Program-made: the position numbers and the translations under genes
In this document: positions 15,734-26,990 of the stretch, in pieces
Layout: each line of letters starts with the position of its first letter
Numbering within the stretch: the first letter of the stretch is position 1
The notes under the pieces: generated by a model
What the model was told of the DNA's origin: nothing
Seen by the model: the letters and a program-made list of their open reading frames with translations, nothing else
Database searches by the model: none
From: Patescibacteria group bacterium
GTDB lineage: Bacteria > Patescibacteriota > Microgenomatia > PFEM01 > JAHIFH01
Assembly: GCA_035529375.1 (NCBI GenBank)
Contig: DATKWU010000018.1
Span: forward strand, 1 to 47,955
Direction of reading: 5' to 3'
Length of the DNA stretch: 47,955 nt

Positions 15734-17485
15734 TTAATCCTCAGCGACCCTGAGAACCTCTTCTATCGTAGTAATTCCCTCTAAGACTTTCAAGTAGCCA
15801 TCTTGTTTCATGGTAATCATTTCTTCTTGAATAGCCTGTTTTTCAATATCCGAAGCTGAAGCCTTTTCCATCGTCAGTCTGCCAATTTTCTCAGTTACTG
15901 GCATCACCTCAAAAATCCCAACCCTACCTAGATAACCAGTATTATTACACTTAGGGCATTTTTTACCCCGATATAATTTAGGATTATCACCAGATTGATA
16001 AAGATTGCCTAGTATCGTTTTAAAATCAGCTATCACTTCGGCTGGCGCTGGATATTCTTCTTGACAATCAGGACAAATTTTCCTAACCACTCGCTGAGCT
16101 ACCACACAAGTCATGGCTGAAGCCAATAAAAATGGTTCAGCTCCCAGATCAATTAATCGAGGAATAGCACCAGCCGAATCATTAGTATGGAGAGTCGAAA
16201 AGACGAGATGACCAGTTAAGGCAGCTTGAACAGCCAAACCAGTTGTTTCTTTATCTCGAATCTCACCGACCATAATAATGTCCGGATCTTGACGAACAAA
16301 AGATCGCAAGCCATTAGCAAAAGTCAAACCAGCGGCGGGATTAACTTGAACCTGATTAACTCCTGGGATTTCATATTCAACCGGATCTTCTAAAGTAATG
16401 ATGTTAACCTTAGACGTATTGATTTTAGATATAGCGGAATAAAGAGTGGTGGTTTTGCCTGAACCAGTTGGACCACAAACAACAATAATTCCATGAGGTC
16501 GAAGAACGGCCTCTTGAAGACTTTTTAAAGCCATTCCCCTTAAACCTAATTCGGTTAAACTAAGAGCTCCACCGCTCTTTTTTAACAACCGCATGACAAT
16601 CTTTTCCCCATGAACCGTCGGTAAACAGGAAACTCGAAGATCAACTTCCTGACCATTGGCTTTAAAAGAAAAACGACCGTCCTGGGGTAAACGCTTCTCA
16701 TCAATCTTCATGCCACAAAGGATTTTAATTCGAGAAATTAAACCCTCATGAACGTTTTTTGGTAAAACTAGTTTTTCGTGCATAATACCGTCAATTCGAT
16801 ATCTAATTCTGGTTTTTTCTTCTTCTGGCTCAATGTGAATATCAGAAGCTCTGCCTTTGACCGCGAATTCCAAAAGAGTAGAAACAATCTTGGCAATTGG
16901 CGCTTCTCGAATAATTTCGCCTAATTTAGTCAAATCAACTGGGACGCTTTTAACCGGCGCACCTGTTTCCTTAAGAGCTGCTTTGACTTCAGTTGACAAA
17001 CTCTCCTTGTAATTAATGGCAATCGCCTTGTTAATTTCTTCAGACGTTGACATATAGGGCTTAACTTTGGCTTTTGATTTCCGGGCCACAAATTCAATGG
17101 CCTGAAGATCCATGGGGTCAGCCATGGCCAAGGAAAGCTGATTATTAACAGTATCGTAAGCAAAAGGCAAAACCGAATAACGCTCGGCGACGGCCCGGGG
17201 GAGCCTACCTAAGGCTTCTGGCGAAGCGGCCGTTTCATCTAAATTAACAAAGGGAATATTGCGAACTTGAGCTTCAGCTTTGGCAACTTGTTCTAAGGAA
17301 GCATAATTAGTTTCTAAAAGCAGCTCTTTAATCGCTTTGCCGGTATTAGCCTGTTCGATTTTTATTTTCTCTACTTGTTCTGAAGAAAGAATCTTTTGGC
17401 TAAGCAAAACATCTAAAAAACCAGAACCATCTTCTTCTTGAGGATCAGTTTGGACACTCTGTTGCTGTTGGGCAGGTTCAGCCAT
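15734..17485 (-). CDS. pilB: pilus extension ATPase PilB
   Basis: 583 aa assembly ATPase. N-terminal MshEN/T2SSE_N domain (about residues 20-160, with LPRAVAERYSVLPFAYD), then the catalytic domain with Walker A GPTGSGKTTT, IITLEDPVEYEIPGVNQVQV, Walker B DPDIIMVGEIRDKETT and the His box STLHTNDSAGAIPRL. The tetracysteine zinc site is CPDC...CPKC near residues 470-515. It is the first gene of the pilus locus and has its own promoter. Length is slightly above the family norm of about 560. Confidence 0.96.
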   Translation of the reverse strand: MAEPAQQQQSVQTDPQEEDGSGFLDVLLSQKILSSEQVEKIKIEQANTGKAIKELLLETNYASLEQVAKAEAQVRNIPFVNLDETAASPEALGRLPRAVAERYSVLPFAYDTVNNQLSLAMADPMDLQAIEFVARKSKAKVKPYMSTSEEINKAIAINYKESLSTEVKAALKETGAPVKSVPVDLTKLGEIIREAPIAKIVSTLLEFAVKGRASDIHIEPEEEKTRIRYRIDGIMHEKLVLPKNVHEGLISRIKILCGMKIDEKRLPQDGRFSFKANGQEVDLRVSCLPTVHGEKIVMRLLKKSGGALSLTELGLRGMALKSLQEAVLRPHGIIVVCGPTGSGKTTTLYSAISKINTSKVNIITLEDPVEYEIPGVNQVQVNPAAGLTFANGLRSFVRQDPDIIMVGEIRDKETTGLAVQAALTGHLVFSTLHTNDSAGAIPRLIDLGAEPFLLASAMTCVVAQRVVRKICPDCQEEYPAPAEVIADFKTILGNLYQSGDNPKLYRGKKCPKCNNTGYLGRVGIFEVMPVTEKIGRLTMEKASASDIEKQAIQEEMITMKQDGYLKVLEGITTIEEVLRVAED

Positions 17486-17491
17486 GCTTCT

Positions 17492-17521
17492 ATGTTATCT
17501 TGTTTTCTGCTAAAATGTCAA
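17492..17521 (-). promoter_or_regulatory. pilB (pilus operon) promoter
   Basis: On the minus strand TTGACA (17516-17521) is followed by an 18-nt spacer and TAACAT (17492-17497). The pilB ATG comes six bases later, predicting a leaderless mRNA. The -35 overlaps the -10 (TAAAAT, 17511-17516) of a weaker divergent promoter for the holB-like gene, so the two could compete. Confidence 0.6.
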
Positions 17522-17531
17522 ACTAACAAGC

Positions 17532-18260
17532 ATGTTTGTTTCTCAATTAATCGCGGGCGGGCTTTTGGAAGAAAGAATCAAAAAGGTTCAGCAATTGCTT
17601 CAGCCCCATTTCAACCAGCCAATTGATTTAGATAAACCCCCTTTTGACCTGTTGGTGATTAGACCAGTCGATTCGATTGGTATCGACGAAATAAGAAAAT
17701 TAAAAAGATTTCTTAGCCGCCGGCCTTATCAAGCCGAAATTAAAGCTGGTTTGATTACCGAAGCCGAGAAATTAACCTTACCAGCCCAAAATTCCCTTTT
17801 AAAAACTCTTGAAGAACCACCAGAAAATTCTTTGGTTATTCTTCTGGCTAGTCAGCCAGCTAATCTTTTGCCAACCATTATTTCGCGAGTGAAAATCACT
17901 CGTCTTCCCACTAAAAGTCAAATTAGTCTTTCTCCAGAAGAAATTAACCAATTGACGGAAACTTTAAAGCAAATCTTAAACCTTGAAATAGGGGAGAGGC
18001 TTAAGCTAAGTTTGACTTTAGTCAAGAATAAAGATCAAGCTCTCCAATTAACAGAAAATTTTCTTTTCCTTTGGCGCCAGATTTTAAGAGATAAGGCAGG
18101 TTTAAATCAAAAACAAACCAAATCTTTAAACCAGCTAAACTTAAAACAAATTGAAAAGGCCTTAAAAAACACAGAGCAAGTCAGAAAAATGCTGGTCGCC
18201 AATGTTAATTTTCACCTGGCAATTGAGAGTCTTTTTCTCTCTTATCCCCGTTTAAACTAA
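17532..18260 (+). CDS. holB: DNA polymerase III delta' subunit-like clamp-loader protein
   Basis: 242 aa. It resembles delta'/HolB: PVDSIGIDEIRKLKRFLSRRP (residues about 45-65), then the sensor region AEKLTLPAQNSLLKTLEEPPENSLVILLAS and the arginine-type motif TIISRVKITRLP. It is shorter than the usual 300-plus residues and lacks the N-terminal Walker A and zinc-finger segment, which is common in reduced delta' proteins. It would act in the clamp loader at the replication fork. It is divergent from pilB and precedes gyrB. Confidence 0.82.
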   Translation: MFVSQLIAGGLLEERIKKVQQLLQPHFNQPIDLDKPPFDLLVIRPVDSIGIDEIRKLKRFLSRRPYQAEIKAGLITEAEKLTLPAQNSLLKTLEEPPENSLVILLASQPANLLPTIISRVKITRLPTKSQISLSPEEINQLTETLKQILNLEIGERLKLSLTLVKNKDQALQLTENFLFLWRQILRDKAGLNQKQTKSLNQLNLKQIEKALKNTEQVRKMLVANVNFHLAIESLFLSYPRLN

Positions 18261-18284
18261 GGCTTAATTTTGTCCAAATTAGGT

Positions 18285-18313
18285 TTGCATCAACCTCTGA
18301 AAACTGATAAAAT
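18285..18313 (+). promoter_or_regulatory. gyrB promoter
   Basis: TTGCAT (18285-18290), 17-nt spacer, TAAAAT (18308-18313). The expected transcript start is near 18320, giving a leader of about 44 nt without a recognisable Shine-Dalgarno sequence before the ATG at 18364. Confidence 0.6.
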
Positions 18314-18324
18314 AGAGTTATTAA

Positions 18325-20310
<1,986 letters not shown>

Positions 20311-20346
20311 TATTTATAATTATTCAAATCATATTTAAGGAGAAAA

Positions 20347-20898
20347 ATGACTAATCAAAAACACAATCTTTTTCATCTCGTCTCAATTGGCGACAATCTG
20401 CCAAACGAAATAAACTGCCTGGTGGAAATCCCTAAAGGCGGGACTAATAAATATGAATATAACCATCACCACGGTTATTTTCACCTTGACCGGGTTCTTT
20501 ATGAAGCCGTCTATTATCCGGCTGAATACGGCATCATTCCTCAAACCTGGAATGACAAAGACAAGGATCCCCTTGACATCATGATTTTGTCAAGCTTTTC
20601 CACCTTTCCTGGTTGTGTGATTAAATGCCGCCCGATTGGCGTCATTCGAATCGAAGATACCGGTGAACAAGATGATAAAATCATCGCCGTTCCGGTCGAC
20701 GACCCTCGTTTCTCGCAAATCAAAGAGCTAAAAAATCTCCCATCTCACTCAAAAAAAGAAATTGAGAACTTCTGGGAGAATTATGCCGAACTCCAACCAG
20801 ATAAAAAAATCAAAATTGAGGGTTGGGGTGAAAGAAAAGCGGCTCGGGCTCTAATTAAACAAGCCGCGGCTAATTACCAAAAAAAATTCCCAATATAA
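20347..20898 (+). CDS. ppa: inorganic pyrophosphatase (family I)
   Basis: 183 aa soluble pyrophosphatase; hydrolyses PPi to phosphate and drives biosynthetic reactions. Signature: LDRVLYEAVYYPAEYGIIPQTW, then metal-binding DKDPLDIMIL (DxDPxD) and IAVPVDDPRF. The start is preceded by AAGGAGA. It sits between gyrB and gyrA, 20-37 nt from each, an unusual but plausible operon that joins supercoiling and nucleotide metabolism. Confidence 0.96.
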   Translation: MTNQKHNLFHLVSIGDNLPNEINCLVEIPKGGTNKYEYNHHHGYFHLDRVLYEAVYYPAEYGIIPQTWNDKDKDPLDIMILSSFSTFPGCVIKCRPIGVIRIEDTGEQDDKIIAVPVDDPRFSQIKELKNLPSHSKKEIENFWENYAELQPDKKIKIEGWGERKAARALIKQAAANYQKKFPI

Positions 20899-20918
20899 GA
20901 AACATTAAGAATTAAAAA

Positions 20919-23528
20919 ATGGCAAGCAAAATAGGTAAAGTTAAGCCGGTTGAAATAACGGATGAAATGCAGAAGTCCTATTTGGACTATGCCATGAGCG
21001 TTATTGTTTCCCGAGCTCTGCCTGATATCCGTGATGGTCTGAAACCGGTTCATCGTCGAATTCTCTTTGCTATGAGCGGCATGGGATTAAGCCATACCGC
21101 CAAACACACTAAGTCCGCTAAGATTGTCGGTGAAACCATGGGGAAATATCATCCCCATGGTGATATGGCTATCTATGATTCTTTGGTCCGTCTTGCCCAA
21201 GATTTCTCGATGCGTTATCCCTTAATTGACGGCCAAGGTAATTTCGGTTCAGTTGATGGTGATCCACCGGCAGCAATGCGTTATACCGAGGCGAGAATGA
21301 GTAAAATCAGCGTCGAAATGCTGACGGACATTGAAAAAAATACAGTTGATTATGTTGACAACTTTGACGGCTCTCTTCAAGAACCAGTTTTTCTCCCCGC
21401 TAAAGTTCCAAACCTTCTTTTAATGGGAGCTGATGGTATTGCCGTTGGCATGGCCACTAAAATCCCACCTCACAATCTTAACGAAGTAGTTAATGGTCTT
21501 TTATTTCTGATTGATAATGGCAAAGTTATCCTTCCAGAAAGCAAAAAAACAACCAAAGAAAAAGAGACATTTGAAATCAAGAAAATCCAATTAGAGGTAC
21601 TTGAAGAAATTAAAGAAAACAATAAAATTCCGGCTCTCCAAGCCAGTTTTGAATCAGAAGTTACCATCGAAGAGTTGATGAAAGACATCAAAGGACCTGA
21701 TTTTCCCACCGGTGCTCTGATTTTTGACAAGGACCAAATCCTCCAAGCTTATTCTACGGGCAAAGGTAAAATTTTAATGAGAGCCGAAGCCGAAATTGAA
21801 GAGACGAGGGGAGGCAAATTCCGAATTATTGTTAGCCAAATCCCTTTTCAGGTCAACAAAGCCCAGTTAGTCGTCAAAATCGCTCAATTAGTAAAAGATA
21901 AAAAGATTAAGGGCGTCAGTACTTTAAGAGATGAGTCTGATCGCCAAGGAATGAGAATTGTCATCGAGTTAAAAAAGAGCGCCAAACCAAAAGTCGTTCT
22001 CAACTCTCTTTATAAACACACCCCGATGCAAACCAGTTATCCTGTTAACATGGTTGCCCTGGTTGATGGTGTTCCCCAAACCCTAACCTTAAAACAGATC
22101 CTGACGGAATTTGTTAAACACCGTCAGCAAATTGCGACCCGGAGAAGTATTTTTGAATTAGAAGCTGCCAAGAACAGAGCCCACATTCTCGAAGGTCTAA
22201 AAATCGCTCTTGATAATCTCGATGCCGTCATTACCACCATCAAAAAATCAAGAACCGTTGAAAACGCCAGAACAAACTTAATGAAGAAATTCAAGCTTAC
22301 AGAAATTCAGGCCAACGCCATTTTGGAAATGCAACTCCGTCGCCTGGCTGCCCTGGAAAGGAAGAAGATTGAAGATGAATATAAGGAAATCGGTAAATTA
22401 ATTATTTATCTCACTGACGTCCTGACTCATCCTGAAAAAATTATTACCATTATTAAAAAAGAATTGAATGAAGTCAAACAAAAATATGGTGATCCCAGAA
22501 GAACAAAAATCTATCGTCAAGAGGTAGAAAGTTTTTCTGAAGAGGATCTGATTGCTAAAGAAAAATGTCTGATCACCGTTACCAAAACTGGCTACATTAA
22601 ACGCTTACCAGTAATCACTTACCGTTCCCAGAGACGCGGCGGTAAAGGCGTTACCGGCATGACTACTAAAGAAGCGGATGAAATCAGCTACTTCATGACC
22701 GGTGAAACCCATGACCAAGTTTTGTTTTTCACTAATAAAGGCAGAGTCTATGCTATTAGGGCTTGGGAAATTCCTGAAGGTTTAAGAACTGCCAAAGGCC
22801 AAGCCGTTATCAACCTGATTAACATTGAACAAGGCGAAGATGTCCAGTCCGTCCTCAACCTGCCTAGCGGCTCAACCAAAAACAAATATCGTTATCTGAT
22901 TATGGCGACTAAAAAAGGAACGGTGAAAAAGACTTCTCTAAGAAATTTCAAGAAGATCCGTTCCTCTGGTTTAATTGCCATTAAACTTAATCGAGGCGAT
23001 GAGCTTTGCTGGGTCAAACCAACCACCGGCAAAGATCAAGTTCTATTAGTTACCCGTAAAGGCAAATCAATTCGTTTCAATGAAGCCGATGCTCGCCCTA
23101 TGGGTAGAGACACGATTGGTGTTAGGGGAATCTTGCTTAAAGAGGATGACCAAGTAGTCGCTATGGAAGTCTTTCCCGCCAAAGCCAAAAAACCTAAAGA
23201 CCGGCGTTTAAAACATTTTCGAGATGTTTTGGTAGTTATGGAAAAGGGATTAGGCAAGCGCACCAATATTCGCTATCATCCTATTCAAAAACGAGGTGGG
23301 GTTGGTGTCAAGGCTGCCAATGTGACGGAAAAAACAGGTAAAATTGTCAGTTATCAATTAGTCACTCAAAAAGACAAACAAGTGATACTCTCCAGTAAAA
23401 GGGGTCAGGTCATCAAATTACCCTTAAAAAATATTCCTCAATTGGGCCGGAGTACCCAAGGAGTGATTCTGATGCGTTTTTCCAAACCCGGTGACTCGGT
23501 AGCAGCGATGACTTGTTTGAAAAAATAA
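20919..23528 (+). CDS. gyrA: DNA gyrase subunit A
   Basis: 869 aa breakage-reunion subunit. Active-site tyrosine in [10 protein letters not shown]; quinolone region [14 protein letters not shown], where the serine equivalent to E. coli position 83 is Met. Beta-pinwheel C-terminal domain starts about residue 535 and contains the GyrA box QRRGGKG, which marks gyrase rather than topoisomerase IV. A charged insertion with many Lys/Glu residues lies near 205-240. Full length for GyrA. No parC/parE appears here. Confidence 0.97.
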   Translation: MASKIGKVKPVEITDEMQKSYLDYAMSVIVSRALPDIRDGLKPVHRRILFAMSGMGLSHTAKHTKSAKIVGETMGKYHPHGDMAIYDSLVRLAQDFSMRYPLIDGQGNFGSVDGDPPAAMRYTEARMSKISVEMLTDIEKNTVDYVDNFDGSLQEPVFLPAKVPNLLLMGADGIAVGMATKIPPHNLNEVVNGLLFLIDNGKVILPESKKTTKEKETFEIKKIQLEVLEEIKENNKIPALQASFESEVTIEELMKDIKGPDFPTGALIFDKDQILQAYSTGKGKILMRAEAEIEETRGGKFRIIVSQIPFQVNKAQLVVKIAQLVKDKKIKGVSTLRDESDRQGMRIVIELKKSAKPKVVLNSLYKHTPMQTSYPVNMVALVDGVPQTLTLKQILTEFVKHRQQIATRRSIFELEAAKNRAHILEGLKIALDNLDAVITTIKKSRTVENARTNLMKKFKLTEIQANAILEMQLRRLAALERKKIEDEYKEIGKLIIYLTDVLTHPEKIITIIKKELNEVKQKYGDPRRTKIYRQEVESFSEEDLIAKEKCLITVTKTGYIKRLPVITYRSQRRGGKGVTGMTTKEADEISYFMTGETHDQVLFFTNKGRVYAIRAWEIPEGLRTAKGQAVINLINIEQGEDVQSVLNLPSGSTKNKYRYLIMATKKGTVKKTSLRNFKKIRSSGLIAIKLNRGDELCWVKPTTGKDQVLLVTRKGKSIRFNEADARPMGRDTIGVRGILLKEDDQVVAMEVFPAKAKKPKDRRLKHFRDVLVVMEKGLGKRTNIRYHPIQKRGGVGVKAANVTEKTGKIVSYQLVTQKDKQVILSSKRGQVIKLPLKNIPQLGRSTQGVILMRFSKPGDSVAAMTCLKK

Positions 23529-23579
23529 TTAATAATATAATAATTGATAATATAAAATAGTATATTAAGAAAAACAAAA

Positions 23580-24368
23580 ATGGATTTGAAAAAAAAATTC
23601 AACTGGAATGAATTTCTTAAAACTCCTTACGCCACGATTGTTGGTTCGGTTTTAGCCATTTTCTTAATTGCCTTTCTTTTTTTTCGTTTTGTTGGCCCAA
23701 TCCCAGTTTCAGTCACCCAAACCACGGTTGAGAAAACGGCCACTTTTGATGTTTCGGATGAAGGTAAAACAACCGCCATTCCGGATACCGCCACCGTCAA
23801 TTTAGGTATTGAAATTCAAAAAACCACTGTCCAGGAAGCCCAAAAAGAAGCCAATGAGAAAATAAACAGCATTACTAATGAATTAAAAAAGATTGGGGTT
23901 AAAGAAGAACTAATCAAAACCATCAACTATAATCTCTATCCCAACTATGATTATCAGTCTGGTCAAAGGATTATTGGCTACATCATTGACATTACCCTGG
24001 AAGTCAAGGTCAAGGATTTTGACAAAATCAACCAGGTGATTGACACCGCCACTCGTCTTGGTGCCAACCAAATCGGTCAACTAGATTTCACCATTGACGA
24101 CCAAAGATTAGAAGAATTAAAAATGGAAGCCAGAAAAGAAGCCATTGAAAAAGCTAAGAAAAAAGCCATTGAGATTGCCAGAGCTGGAGGATTGAAACTG
24201 GGTCGAATCGTAAACATCAGTGAGAACACAACCTCGCCTATTCTTCCCCTTTATAAAAGCGAAAGTATTGGTCTTGGCGGAACAGAAGAAGCGACAGTGC
24301 CTACCCAAATTCAACCAGGTGAATCAGAAATCTCAATCACTGTCACCTTGAGCTACGAGACTCTTTAA
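23580..24368 (+). CDS. SIMPL-domain (DUF541) membrane-anchored protein
   Basis: 262 aa. One N-terminal transmembrane helix (about residues 15-38, YATIVGSVLAIFLIAFLFF), then a SIMPL domain (about 50-260): VSDEGKTTAIPDTATVNLGIE, TTVQEAQKEANEKINSITNELKKIGV, TINYNLYPNYDYQSGQRIIGY and the ending ITVTLSYE. SIMPL proteins form extracytoplasmic oligomers of unclear role. It is last before the terminator at 24391 and probably co-transcribed with gyrA 51 nt upstream. Confidence 0.88.
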   Translation: MDLKKKFNWNEFLKTPYATIVGSVLAIFLIAFLFFRFVGPIPVSVTQTTVEKTATFDVSDEGKTTAIPDTATVNLGIEIQKTTVQEAQKEANEKINSITNELKKIGVKEELIKTINYNLYPNYDYQSGQRIIGYIIDITLEVKVKDFDKINQVIDTATRLGANQIGQLDFTIDDQRLEELKMEARKEAIEKAKKKAIEIARAGGLKLGRIVNISENTTSPILPLYKSESIGLGGTEEATVPTQIQPGESEISITVTLSYETL

Positions 24369-24390
24369 TTAAAAAATTTAAGAAACAATA

Positions 24391-24416
24391 AAAAAACTGC
24401 CCAAAAGGCAGTTTTT
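24391..24416 (+). terminator. intrinsic terminator after the gyr operon
   Basis: A 10-bp stem AAAAACTGCC (24392-24401) with GGCAGTTTTT (24407-24416) and loop CAAAA, with a T-run on either strand. It closes the gyrB-ppa-gyrA-SIMPL unit, and the next start codon (24418) follows the last T by one base. Confidence 0.8.
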
Positions 24417-24417
24417 C

Positions 24418-25179
24418 ATGACAAAAGAATCTAAATCAGAAGGGTCGGGGATTGGCAAAGAATTAGAACCAACTTCTCCCCACCTAGAATTTTACATTGC
24501 TGGCGATTTTGAACAAAGAGAGCAGATAAGAGAAATTATGGCGGAAATTGAAGGCATAGGTCACCGAATAATCTATGATTGGACGGATCATTTACCAATC
24601 CAGCCTTATGAAGAAAATAAAGAGCTAGCAACCAAATATGCTAAAGAAGATCATCAAGCTGCGGCTAATTGCGATGTCTTTGTTCTTTTTCCTGGTGAAA
24701 TTGGAGGCACAACCCGTTTTTCAGAATTAGGCATGGCCATTAACTCAAGAAAAGTTAAAAGAATTTTCGTGGTCGGTCCTGGCGAAAACCGCTCAGTCAG
24801 TTTTTTTGATCCAAAAGTAGAAAGACTTAAATCACCAGAAGAATTAATAGAAATCATTTCTTCAATGAAAATAGAAGAACCTCTTCTGACAGAGCGTCAA
24901 TTAGAAGTTTTAAAACTAGTTGCTCAAGGACTAACTAATAAAGAAATCGCTGATAAGTTAGGAATTAGCCTTTATACAGTCAAATCACATCTATATAGTG
25001 AAGAATCTCCTTGTGGTATTTGTGAGAGATTAGGAATTCAGGGTGTAGAAGCAAGAGGAAGAGACAGAACGAGAGTCGTAATCGAAGCCCTTAGAAGAAA
25101 GGTTATTAGTCTTGACGAAATAACTATCTCCCCTTACCATGAAACATTTCATGAACATTCCGTAGTTGACGATTGGTAA
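24418..25179 (+). CDS. nucleoside deoxyribosyltransferase-like domain fused to LuxR-type HTH
   Basis: 253 aa. Residues about 22-155 look like a nucleoside 2-deoxyribosyltransferase/SLOG-related Rossmann fold: LEFYIAGDFEQREQIREI, AKEDHQAAANCDVFVLFPG and GGTTRFSELGMAI, where the Glu matches the catalytic position of the family. Residues about 160-240 are a LuxR-type helix-turn-helix: LTERQLEVLKLVAQGLTNKEIADKLGISLYTVKSHL, followed by an insertion (YSEESPCG) before the last helix. It may be a regulator controlled by a nucleoside or nucleotide; that is inference. The start lies one base after a terminator T-run, with no other start upstream of the domain. The last 56 nt overlap the convergent xer gene. 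Confidence 0.75.
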   Translation: MTKESKSEGSGIGKELEPTSPHLEFYIAGDFEQREQIREIMAEIEGIGHRIIYDWTDHLPIQPYEENKELATKYAKEDHQAAANCDVFVLFPGEIGGTTRFSELGMAINSRKVKRIFVVGPGENRSVSFFDPKVERLKSPEELIEIISSMKIEEPLLTERQLEVLKLVAQGLTNKEIADKLGISLYTVKSHLYSEESPCGICERLGIQGVEARGRDRTRVVIEALRRKVISLDEITISPYHETFHEHSVVDDW

Positions 25180-26083
25180 CATGAGTATAGATTTGAGTCG
25201 TCTGGATGTTTTTATGACCCAACATTTCCTGAACCGCCCTAATATCCGCTCCAGCAATTAATAAATCAGTGGCAAACGAATGGCGAATGACATGAGGAGT
25301 GACTTTCACCGGTAATTTTGCCTTTCGAGAATATTTATCAACGATTCTTTGAACTGAACGCGCCGTTAATCTCATCTTCTCACCACTCTCCTCAACTTTC
25401 TGACTGCCTCCAAGTCTAATAAAAAGAGGCTTCCAACTATCTTCCCGATTATCAAGGTACTTTTTTAACCATTTAACCGCTCTTTCCGACAAAAAAACCA
25501 CCCGGGCCCGACCACCTTTGCCAATTACTCCAAATTCTCTGCGTTTTAAGTCAATCTGGTCCCGACTTAACTTGACTAATTCACTGACTCGCAGCCCGGT
25601 TGAGAACAAGGTCTCTAAAATGGCCTTGTCCCGTAAGCCAGTCTTCTTTGAAGGCAAAGGCTGGGCTAAAAAACGTTCAACTTGCTCGGTAGAAAGAAAC
25701 TTTAATGACCTCGACTCGATCTTAGGCAGATCAACTTTCTCTGGCGCTAGGGTTTGGTAGTCATTCTTAACCAGCCATCTTAAAAAAGATCGCAAAGCTA
25801 TCACATGATAGGCTTGAGTGCTACGTGAGAGGAGTTGACCATTGGGCGCGCTAAATCGGGCCAAATATACCCTATATTTTTTAATTTTTTCAAGGTCAAT
25901 GGAACTTGGTTTAGCCTTGAAATTATTCCGCTTAAACCAATTAGAAAAACGTCCTAGATAATGACGATAATTGCGAATCGTTAGGGGAGAGGACTGGCGT
26001 TCAATCTCTAAGTGTTCTAAAAAGTCTTCAATCAACCGATCAAGCTCTGTCCGAGAAGTTTTTTCTTTTGATTCATCAGTCAT
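25124..26083 (-). CDS. xerC: tyrosine recombinase XerC/XerD family
   Basis: 319 aa. N-terminal SAM-like DNA-binding domain (residues 15-105, FLEHLEIERQSSPLTIRNYRHYL) and catalytic domain with complete set: Arg in STGLRVSELVKL, Lys in GKGGRARVVFLS, HxxR in HVIRHSFATDLL, His in LGHKNIQTTQIYTHV with the nucleophile Tyr. It resolves chromosome dimers or acts as an integrase. The length and lack of nearby phage genes favour the housekeeping Xer. It follows the HAD gene by 10 nt and its 3' end overlaps the NDT/LuxR gene by 56 nt. Confidence 0.88.
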   Translation of the reverse strand: MTDESKEKTSRTELDRLIEDFLEHLEIERQSSPLTIRNYRHYLGRFSNWFKRNNFKAKPSSIDLEKIKKYRVYLARFSAPNGQLLSRSTQAYHVIALRSFLRWLVKNDYQTLAPEKVDLPKIESRSLKFLSTEQVERFLAQPLPSKKTGLRDKAILETLFSTGLRVSELVKLSRDQIDLKRREFGVIGKGGRARVVFLSERAVKWLKKYLDNREDSWKPLFIRLGGSQKVEESGEKMRLTARSVQRIVDKYSRKAKLPVKVTPHVIRHSFATDLLIAGADIRAVQEMLGHKNIQTTQIYTHVTNRQLRNVHEMFHGKGR

Positions 26084-26093
26084 TAATAATAAA

Positions 26094-26888
26094 TTACACT
26101 AAACGAGAAGACCTGTCAATATTGTGCGACATTGACTGATTTATGTGCGACATTAACTGATCTAAACTTTCACCCCGAGCCAAACAACGAACCACTTTAT
26201 AACAATTCCATAAGTTGTAAACCAGATTTTCTTGAGGAACTCCTTGATTATACTTGTAAAAAAGAATAAAAATTTTATTTTTAATATCAGCGGCTAAAGG
26301 ATGATCAAGAAGCAAACCCATATCATCAAAATGAGCGTTAAGTCCAGGAAAATCTTTATACTTACCGTTAGTAAAGCTTCCACTAGCCGCTCTTAATTTA
26401 AACTCTTCACCCGTCATTGTTTGCCAATAATATTCGTCACGAATCAAAAGATGACCACCATTAGCCCAATCACCTTTAACCCAGTTAATACCAGCTGTTT
26501 CTAATTGTCTTGCCGTTGTCTCTTCAAGGCCTGGAGGACGCGAAGTGACTATAAAGGGACGATGAAAACGATAAACGCCGTTAAGCATTTCAACTGCTCC
26601 TGGAATAACTGGCGATTTTTCGTAAACCCGATGTCTGTCAGGTGAAAAATAAAGTTCTTCATGGAAAGCAACAATTTCTTCCTCTGGAAGACCGATTTCT
26701 TCAAGAAAAGCCCGGATATACCAAAAATCCCTAATATCAGCTTTTTGAAAATTAGTGCCGTATCTTTGATTAAGAACTTCTAACGAAGGTTCGGCCAAGT
26801 CAAAAATAAAATCATCTAAATCAAAACCAACAGCCAAAGCAGTTGGTAATCTTTTTTCTTTTCCAGGAAAAATTTCTGAATAAGCCAT
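26094..26888 (-). CDS. HAD-superfamily 5'-nucleotidase-like phosphatase
   Basis: 264 aa. Motif I is AVGFDLDDFIFDLAEPSLEVLNQRYGTNF (DxDD with nucleophile Asp), motif II FIVTSRPPG, and a late Asp pair in NAHFDDMGLLLDH. These match the 5'(3')-deoxyribonucleotidase / HAD class. The cap-like segment DIRDFWYIRAFLEEIGLPEEEI agrees. Function is probably dephosphorylation of nucleotides, substrate unknown. The final ~20 residues contain a tandem peptide repeat (MSHINQS / MSHNIDR) encoded by DNA with a 21-bp periodic repeat, so the C-terminus may have been reshaped recently. It begins after a promoter at 26912-26940. Confidence 0.72.
   Translation of the reverse strand: MAYSEIFPGKEKRLPTALAVGFDLDDFIFDLAEPSLEVLNQRYGTNFQKADIRDFWYIRAFLEEIGLPEEEIVAFHEELYFSPDRHRVYEKSPVIPGAVEMLNGVYRFHRPFIVTSRPPGLEETTARQLETAGINWVKGDWANGGHLLIRDEYYWQTMTGEEFKLRAASGSFTNGKYKDFPGLNAHFDDMGLLLDHPLAADIKNKIFILFYKYNQGVPQENLVYNLWNCYKVVRCLARGESLDQLMSHINQSMSHNIDRSSRLV
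26123..26161. repeat. 21-bp-period tandem repeat
   Basis: Two copies of TGTGCGACATTNACTGAT at 26123-26140 and 26144-26161 differ in one base. A related core, TGTACGACATTA, occurs at 27293-27304 in the non-coding region. Such tandem copies resemble the multiple terminal repeats of some insertion sequences (for example the IS21 type), but no transposase is here. Confidence 0.6.
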
Positions 26889-26911
26889 AAAAATTGGACA
26901 GGAGAAAAACC

Positions 26912-26940
26912 ATTTAAACAGAAAAAAAGCTCTTTGTCAA
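26912..26940 (-). promoter_or_regulatory. promoter for the HAD gene and xerC
   Basis: Minus strand TTGACA (26935-26940), 17-nt spacer, TTAAAT (26912-26917). The start codon at 26888 is 23 nt further on. The HAD gene and xerC would share this transcript. Confidence 0.55.
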
Positions 26941-26990
26941 ACCTAATAAGCTCTTTAGAGGCTCTCTGAGGCCTTTTTTAAAAGGGGCTA

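Noticed and set aside
25124-26200. dif site or attachment site near the xer gene
   Set aside because: No 28-bp sequence with two 11-bp half-sites and a 6-bp centre could be identified; the 21-bp tandem repeats have direct, not inverted, orientation.
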